This document shows positions 56,901 to 64,000 of a DNA stretch of 64,000 nucleotides, piece by piece. Numbering within the stretch: the first letter of the stretch is position 1; each line of letters starts with the position of its first letter. Under the pieces are notes generated by a model. That model saw only the letters and a program-made list of their open reading frames with translations. It ran no database searches and was not told the DNA's origin. The stretch comes from Monomorium pharaonis (Eukaryota > Arthropoda > Insecta > Hymenoptera > Formicidae): assembly GCF_013373865.1 (NCBI RefSeq), contig NC_050471.1:21593464-21657463 (forward strand). Reading direction: 5' to 3'. Both the position numbers and the translations under genes were made by a program.

Positions 56901-59778
56901 AAGGAGTTCAGTAACGTGCATTTAAGAGCGTTCACATAACTCGGCTTTTAGTCGGCGTGCGCGTTTAAGAGGGACGCGTATGTTCAACGTACGAGTGCGA
57001 GTGAGCCTGTGATTAGGGGCCCAGTTGGGCCCCCGAGGCCTCACAACCGCCCACTACGCGTGCGGAGGAAGGGGAACAGACCTCAAACTCCCTCGCTCGT
57101 GTCTGCAAGAACGCGTGGGAACATATCGGCTCTTCTATCATTCCATTCTTTCTCCCAAACGCCATATTGCTGAAAGGAGATAAAGGGAGGAAAAAGTTAC
57201 ATGTTACTCTTTGCGCACGTGCACCGCAAAAACTATACTTTCTTTAATTTTAAACATATCAATCATAAAAGTAATAATTATTATCATATTCATTTTTTAC
57301 TACTCTTTATGTGCACATATTACGTTTAAAACAAAGTTAAAGTATTGTTTTAAAATTTTACAATTTATATTTTTATTAGTATTAAGTTTTAAATATTTCT
57401 TTACATTGTTATGTATTCTTTACATTGTTATGTACTTAATATATTTTTGAAATTTAATAAAAAGTTTAATAGAAAGAAATAAAGCATATAGCATTTAAAA
57501 AATATTCCCACGCTTGAAAATATATTCGGCTGTTTTCGCGAATCTCGGAGATACCGTCCAGCACCTTCGCATGACCTATGATCCCGCATACAGAACGATC
57601 GGTATTTTGGTGGACCGGTGGGGTGATGCTAAGTAATAGCAACGTAACATCGGCACGTCATTATCGTTGTGTACATGTATATGTACATGTATTTGCGATT
57701 GTGTGCCGCGTGTGTGTTGTGCAACGCACGCCCGACACTTTCGAGCACGCCTCACACGCGTATGTTCTTTTTGCTCCATCATAATACACGCGTGGTGCTC
57801 GTATTGCACCCCGTTAGCTCTGCGGTTAGCTCTCACGTTGTGGGTGTTCATAATGCACCGGCACCGCAGGCCGTTTGCCGTTATCGCGTGAGATTTTGAT
57901 GATAGGCCATCGCGACATCTGGAGCGCTCTTGGCAAATTTGGAGATTGTTCGGATTTCGTGATCTCCGTATCAACATGCTCATGTATATATACAGGATGT
58001 CGTAAATGTTTCTATTATTATTAATTCTGATTTATATTAAATTTATTATTAAATGTCTTTGGGGCAAAGAGTTTTTCAAATAAAATCTACTTATGTAGAA
58101 AACACGATGAGAAGAAAATTAATTATAACTACGAAATTTAAAAAAAAAAAGAGAAAAAAGTTAATTTAAAATCTTGTGTTTCATGGTTCTTCTAACAAAC
58201 TATTAATTAAACGTGATGACAATTTTTGACAAACTCTTTTACGCCAAGTTGAATATTTTTATAATATTTAAATTAAGATGTTAAGTTATTAATTAAATTG
58301 TTGGTCAAATCAGGAATTTGGAATAACTTTTGAGACTTCCACAATGAAGAGAAGGACCAACGACACCCGGTAGATTCCTTCCGTAGCCGCGGTATCCAAC
58401 GTTCTGCCGGAACTGAGATTCAGCAGAGGGAGAAAAGCTTAATTAAAATTCCAGCTACGTCGAGTCTACCCACGGAAAGTGCAAGAGATGTGTCTTATCC
58501 TACCCCGTCTCGTCTCGTCCACGTGACATCTCGAGAAATCGCGGAAATAAATAAGCCAAATCATACCCGGAATATCTCAAAGTTCGGGCTGTTTCCGACA
58601 GTCGTCACCTTTTACTATCAGTCTCCCCCTTTTTCTTCATTGTTATATCCTTTCAACTTGCGTCGCATTTGCATTAACTACAAACGATTTAATGCATGCA
58701 TAAATCCCCCCTTCATTTCGGAGATAAACTTGACAGTCATACTTGGAATCTGAATGAGTTGAAAACTGTTATTATATGACAATAAAAGTATACACCACAT
58801 TTTTATTCCCTTGAAATTTTATTTATTCAGTCATTGCAAAATTGCTGCATTTCGATTAATAAGAAATCTAATTCCTCTTATTGTAATTTTTATTGTTATT
58901 TTATTGCAATAGATTATGATACATATGCTATTGTTACTGTGAACATTTTAAAGAAATCAATTTTTCTTCTCAGACTGTCTGAAAAATATAAATGTAATTT
59001 ATCTATTCTTTTTTCTTATAAAAATCTTTACTTATTTCACTTACTTCTTTTGATTAAAAAGCAACAAATGCCGTATAAAGCTTAAAGGATTGAATTTGCG
59101 TTTAAGAAATATAAGTCTGTAAGATGACGCACAAGATGGAGGATCTTGCTTTCTTTTAAACTGACAATTGGCTCTGCTGCAACAGGTGTTACTGCGATCG
59201 CTAGCACCTTTAAAACCCTAAATCCTTGCCCAGGTCTGTCGAAACATGGTACGTAGAATCCGCTTAAATATCCTTTCTTTACCAATCACATTAGCTTATT
59301 TAAGCGCAATGTGTTTGAGCGGATAAGCTTTGAAACGCATAAAAACATCACACGTCGAATAATAATCCGAAAAACAATAAATTGCAAACAAAAAAGTATA
59401 TAGTAAAAATAAATGTATAATAAAATACCTGAAATTATTATATTATATTAAAGTTACTGTGTATAAAAATAAAAACATGAAAATGTAAGTTTAATTTTAC
59501 AGTTTTAGTTTAGTTCTTGATTTCTTTTTTGTTTATAATTCGGAATTATTAGTATATCAATATTTTTATCATGCAAGAATTGCTTTTCTAGATTTTTCAA
59601 GGGAGCCACTCATGAAGGGTTAGAATACTTTATTAAAGGTATCGCAGGTATACAAAGATATAATCACCTAAAGCTAAGTTAAAAATGCATTCTCTAATTG
59701 ATATATTATTAAAGATCTCTTAAATCTTGGTTGTTTCAGGCCAAGAAAGGCTGATGTTTTCAGTTTTTCTTTTTACGT

Positions 59779-59837
59779 TTCTCTTTTCTCTCTCTTTCTT
59801 TCTTTCTCTCTCCTCTCTCTCTTTCTCTCCCTCTCTC
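59779..59837 (+). repeat. CT-rich tract
   Basis: Imperfect CT/CTTT repeat. Confidence 0.9.
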
Positions 59838-60633
59838 GATAAGAGACCTTCAGGTTTAAAAAAGTGAAGAAGAGAAGAAGGGCAGAGGGGTTAGAAAGGG
59901 ATGGACCTCACCACTCTGACTCTCTAATTATATAGTACATCGTGTACCAAGCGAATAAGGTCGGAAGGTCACGGTTGCGAGAGGCACAAAACACGCCATC
60001 GAGATATATCGAAAAATTCAGTCGCAGTGCACAGGGTACGCGGCGGGTAGCCACGAATCTTACCGAGCAACCGGTAATAATTATTTTTTCATCATTGATC
60101 GACTTTTTCTCTCGATATCTACCAACTATTAACTCGTTATGATCATTTTCTGGCTACTTATGCAATAAAATGTAACAATGGATAAATAAAAATGCAAGAT
60201 AAAAATTAAATGTAAAAAATATGACGATTTAGAGAAAAAATTTTTAAGTTAATTTATAAGAATTATTAAAATAAAGTTATCTTATAAATGTTATGTTAAA
60301 GATTTATAATTTAATAACTGAGTATAAAGTAAGTTGATATTTCAGATAAGATAGTATTTTAATCTAGATATATCGATCACTGTAATAAAAATTAAGATTT
60401 ATAATTAAATATCTTTGAGACGATTCTTCTGCTTGCCTTTTATCGGACAGAGAAGAACCGACGAAACGAGAACCGCGCGGCTTTAAACGCGGTACGATAA
60501 CGATATGTATGGTTTAACGCAGGCAATGAGTACTGACTTGCGAGGTTCATATATGCGCATCTTGGCACAAGGATATAGTCGAACGGTCGGCCGGAGAGAG
60601 AAACTCCGTGCCTATTTACCAGCCCCATATTTA

Positions 60634-60703
60634 CACGCGTGCGAGCCGCGCGTACATCCCTGGGTTTTCTTTACCGGCTAATCTACCATCTTAGATCGCA
60701 TTT
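60634..60703 (+). repeat. Diverged repeat block, copy A
   Basis: It contains CGCGTGCGAGCCGCGCGTAC and CTAATCTACCATCTTAGATC. A diverged direct copy lies at 61799-61868, and a partial one (CTAATCTACCATTGGATCG) at 61113-61131. Confidence 0.5.
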
Positions 60704-61798
60704 CCTTGTACGAACCTAGCCAACTCCGTAATTATAGGCAAAGTTTCGTTTGAACTCCAATTGAACTCCGATTGAACTGTATTCTACTATACATTTTCTG
60801 GCCTTTAAGTAAAATAGAAGGGAAGAAATGTGTTTATTTACAAAGTTAAGTGTATTGACAGTTCCAACTTTATAGACAAACTATAATATATTTTTTTAAC
60901 AATTAGTGATTTTAATAGAATAAGTTTAATAAGTATAGTATTTGATACATATTACGTTTAAATGCTAAAGCTTAATATACATGTAAGAATGAACTTAGAT
61001 TAACTTTACATTTAATTAAATTGGAAACTTTGGAAATAAAAAATGCTTGTTTCTTATATATTTACAGATTGTAAATCTTTTGTTAAAATATTTGAAAGTT
61101 TATCTTTCTTAGACTAATCTACCATTGGATCGGCACTCGAAACGGTAGCCGCGTGCCGTGTTTTACGATCCTTGAGATTGCAGAAAGGAAAGGTAAAAGA
61201 GGGTCCGTTGGCAAAGCCATAAAAATGGGGAAACGGAGATGCTGAGGAGGGCTGTTTGTGTAATTGATGGAAATAAGCGTGCTACTTCCTACACACGACG
61301 CAAATAAATCGAAAGACTTTCGGTCTATTATGCCTCTGGAGCTTTCCATTTTCTAACTGATCTATCTTTGATAGTGATATTTTTGTCAGCTTGACTTTTT
61401 TATTACATATATTTTTATTACTTTAAGACAATTCACGTTATTTATGTTTAACATATACAACATACATAACAGTATATGTATACGTTACTTGCATTACATG
61501 TATTTATATATATATTTATGTTATTTAAGGTAAAGTATTTTTATTTTTATATTTTTTATGTAATAAATTCTCTACATACAATAAAAATCCAATGGGTGTA
61601 AGAAAATAACATTTTTTAAATTTTTTATTAAATCACATTTTATATTTATATTGAGTATACATTAATTTACACATAAATGAAAATATTATAAGCTTTTATT
61701 ATTAGATAACTGTCTTGTAATATTTGTTATATAAGAAAAAATTAATACAATAACAATATTAAACATAATAAAACTGTCAACCTCCGCGGGAAATATAA

Positions 61799-61868
61799 GC
61801 GCGTGCTTGCAACGCGCACTCATAGTTTTTACTGGTTAATCTCCCATCTTAGATTCTTAACAGCATTT
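61799..61868 (+). repeat. Diverged repeat block, copy B
   Basis: It contains GCGCGTGCTTGCAACGCGCAC and GTTAATCTCCCATCTTAGATT in the same order and orientation as copy A. Confidence 0.5.
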
Positions 61869-64000
61869 GCATTTACGACACATGCAATGTAATGTCGACG
61901 ATTACAAGACTCTGGAATTATCTTCATGCAATTGTAGTAATTATCGCTCTGCTCTTCACGAGGCCGAAGGGTGAATCGCCTGTGATTTGTCTGTTTTCGG
62001 CAGCCTGAAATTTGCATCTCGATTGCCATTCTTATCGGCCGCGGTAATCATGCTAGACAATTTGCGATCACCTCTTGTTCAAATTGATGGATATCACGAG
62101 TTTTGCCGCAGTGCGCAATATTAGAACCAATTAGATAAAGAAAAGTTAGAAAAACGAGATAGTCAAATGTGTGAAATAGATATTAAGAATTAATTTTAAT
62201 ATGTAACATTTAATTAAATTCTTTTCTAATTATAATATTAAGTAAACTTTAGAACACTATAACTGTATATCTGTGATCAACTCCAAATATGCATACAGAC
62301 ATATAAATACTTAATAAAGTTGATATATATCTACGTATATTTTTTTTTGTAAATAATGAATAACGATAATATTTTTTATCAAAGTATGAACTATATTTTT
62401 GAGAGTGTCTGCAGCGTAAAGGTAAAGTGAAGTTATGAAGATGGTCTCGGAATTTATTATGACTTCCGGCGACGCGAAGCTTTCCTTCCGCTTTTCTGTC
62501 GCGTGATTACTTTGGTCTAGCCATTTTTTCTAACCAGTTCAATGGAAGAATGGCGAAAAAAGTTGGCTCGTGTGTACAATAGCGTCTTACCACCTCGCCG
62601 ATATTAATAAAGGATTCGCGTATACATGATATATTCTTCACGATAGTCCCGCTAAAAGCCATTAACGCTTGTAAAAAGTTCAAGCACGTTCTATTGTTAG
62701 TTTCCTAACATCGTTGTCATTATTCGTAATTTCATTATATTGCTTGAATAATTATGCAATATAAATGCAATAAAGGCATTATACAAAATATTTAAATAAT
62801 CATATTGATTTAATGTACAGTTTCAAAACTGTATTTTTAATATTCAATGACATTTTCTTCAATAAAAATATAAAAAATGTAAAAATATACACATTTGTAA
62901 TAAATTACAAAGAAAAACTGAGCAGAGGCATTTGCCCTAGTTTATGATTTTTATTTTATAAAAAAAGGAGAAAGAATCTGTATATATTTTTTAGGGGAGG
63001 GGAGAGAGAGAGAGAGAGAGAATGCGACTAAATTTTAAGAGGATTTAGTTGAGATAAAACTAAAGATTATTACTTACAATTAGAACGAGCATTTGACGCT
63101 TTGAAAGATTTAGGCTGAATTAAAAATATGCATTGATGTATTAATCTCTAAAAGAGGTATTTATAAAATAACTTGTACTTTTTTTAAGATTTTATTATTA
63201 TATGTTTTTTTCTCTTAAGATGGCACAAAGTTGCAATTTGTTTCTTTAGTTGCAAAATCATGTTTGTCATATTGCAAATGTGTGTCTATTCTTTAGTCTA
63301 CGACTTGTTACATGAAATAGCATGATTTGCAGAATTTCCAGGCAGAACATTTCTTGCTCCCGTTATTGAAGCAAATTGGTTATATGGTGGAAATCTGAAG
63401 AAATTTTATTTTTTATTTCATTGTCATAGTTTACATTTACATGTCTCAGTATAATTGCAGGGTATTTATTAAAATTAATATTTTTAATAAATTCCTTTAA
63501 ATCGTATAAATTGTTTATTGTCATATAATAATTTTTGGATAATAGTATAACTGCAATTGGCGAATTACACGTTCTTATCAAAGATCGCAGACTCTGAGTA
63601 AGAACACTGTACTGTCTCTAGCGGCTGTTTCAAGTCCTTATCTCCTTTAAAGTCCTGATCCTCCGCTTGCCCTGCGGGTGTTTAATGCCCGCAGGTATCT
63701 AGTTTCGTATTACTTTAAGATGCTCACTTCGAATTTCATCCACTATGAATTAAACGATTATAATACTAAAAAAGCTTGGGTAAAAATCAAATATCTATTT
63801 TATAAACAGATCGTAAACTGATATTTTCTTATTAATTAATATATTTTGTAAACTAATTTTTACATATATAAAAATAAAACGGCAATCTTGGCTTGAAATA
63901 GCGTGTTTATATTATCTGATAAAAAAATTTTTAACAACTTATAAATTTTTTCATGTAATCTTACATTCAATCTAAAATATTTATCGTCAATATGAATTTT

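Larger units (their letters stand above)
54000..64000. other. 5' flank of the myosin gene, no gene recognised
   Basis: About 10 kb upstream of the myosin start codon. GC-richer blocks lie at about 54790-55110, 56930-57180, 57560-57980, 58340-58560, 60430-60720 and 61790-62060; one may hold the promoter or a non-coding first exon. A CT-rich tract is at about 59779-59837 and a GA tract at about 63003-63022. A short GC hairpin (CCTGCGGG...CCCGCAGG) is at 63669-63693. A 72-codon frame on the - strand (63363-63581) is open but unrecognised and very AT-rich. Confidence 0.55.

Noticed and set aside
57576..57983. 135-codon open frame on the - strand
   Set aside because: Cys/Arg/His-rich peptide from a GC-rich block, with other frames open over the same bases; no spaced zinc-finger pattern.

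Overview
This window is animal nuclear DNA, most likely from an insect and plausibly from a hymenopteran such as an ant. The evidence is spliced genes with GT-AG introns, an AT-rich background broken by short GC-richer islands, abundant CA, CT/GA and TA microsatellites, small foldback repeats, and two genes whose predicted proteins match insect families. No bacterial, plasmid or phage features are visible. Species assignment is inference only.

Left part (1-9.6 kb): the 3' end of a syntrophin gene (Syn1-type) lies on the + strand. Three coding exons (7752-7966, 8820-9037, 9482-9574) join in frame and encode about 175 C-terminal residues: the end of the second PH domain and the syntrophin-unique (SU) domain. 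The N-terminal PH and PDZ exons are not recognisable here, so 1-7751 is probably intron. Intergenic part (9.6-25.3 kb): no recognisable gene, several mobile-element-like foldback repeats, a long CA tract and one orphan exon-like segment.

Centre (25.3-54.0 kb): a complete unconventional myosin gene lies on the - strand, convergent with syntrophin. I rebuilt 18 coding exons whose splice phases all agree. They give about 1,280 residues: an N-terminal extension of about 350 residues with a predicted coiled coil, a myosin motor (P-loop, switch I, switch II), one IQ motif, a Pro- and Thr/Gly-rich tail and a short C-terminal SH3-like module. Size and architecture fit the insect class XX myosin Dachs, which acts in Fat/Dachsous-Hippo signalling. 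The two largest introns (about 12.2 and 7.3 kb) hold most of the GC-rich islands, simple repeats and small foldback elements in the gene.

Right part (54-64 kb): 5' flank of the myosin gene, with no supported coding exon, some GC-rich blocks that could hold a promoter or non-coding first exon, and a partly repeated TAATCT-containing block.

I found no clear evidence of a new multi-gene system. The items most worth a second look are the unusual nucleotide-binding loops of the myosin, its GC-AG intron inside the IQ motif, the near-perfect hairpin at 40660-40745, the other foldback elements, and the exon-like segment at 23610-23664.
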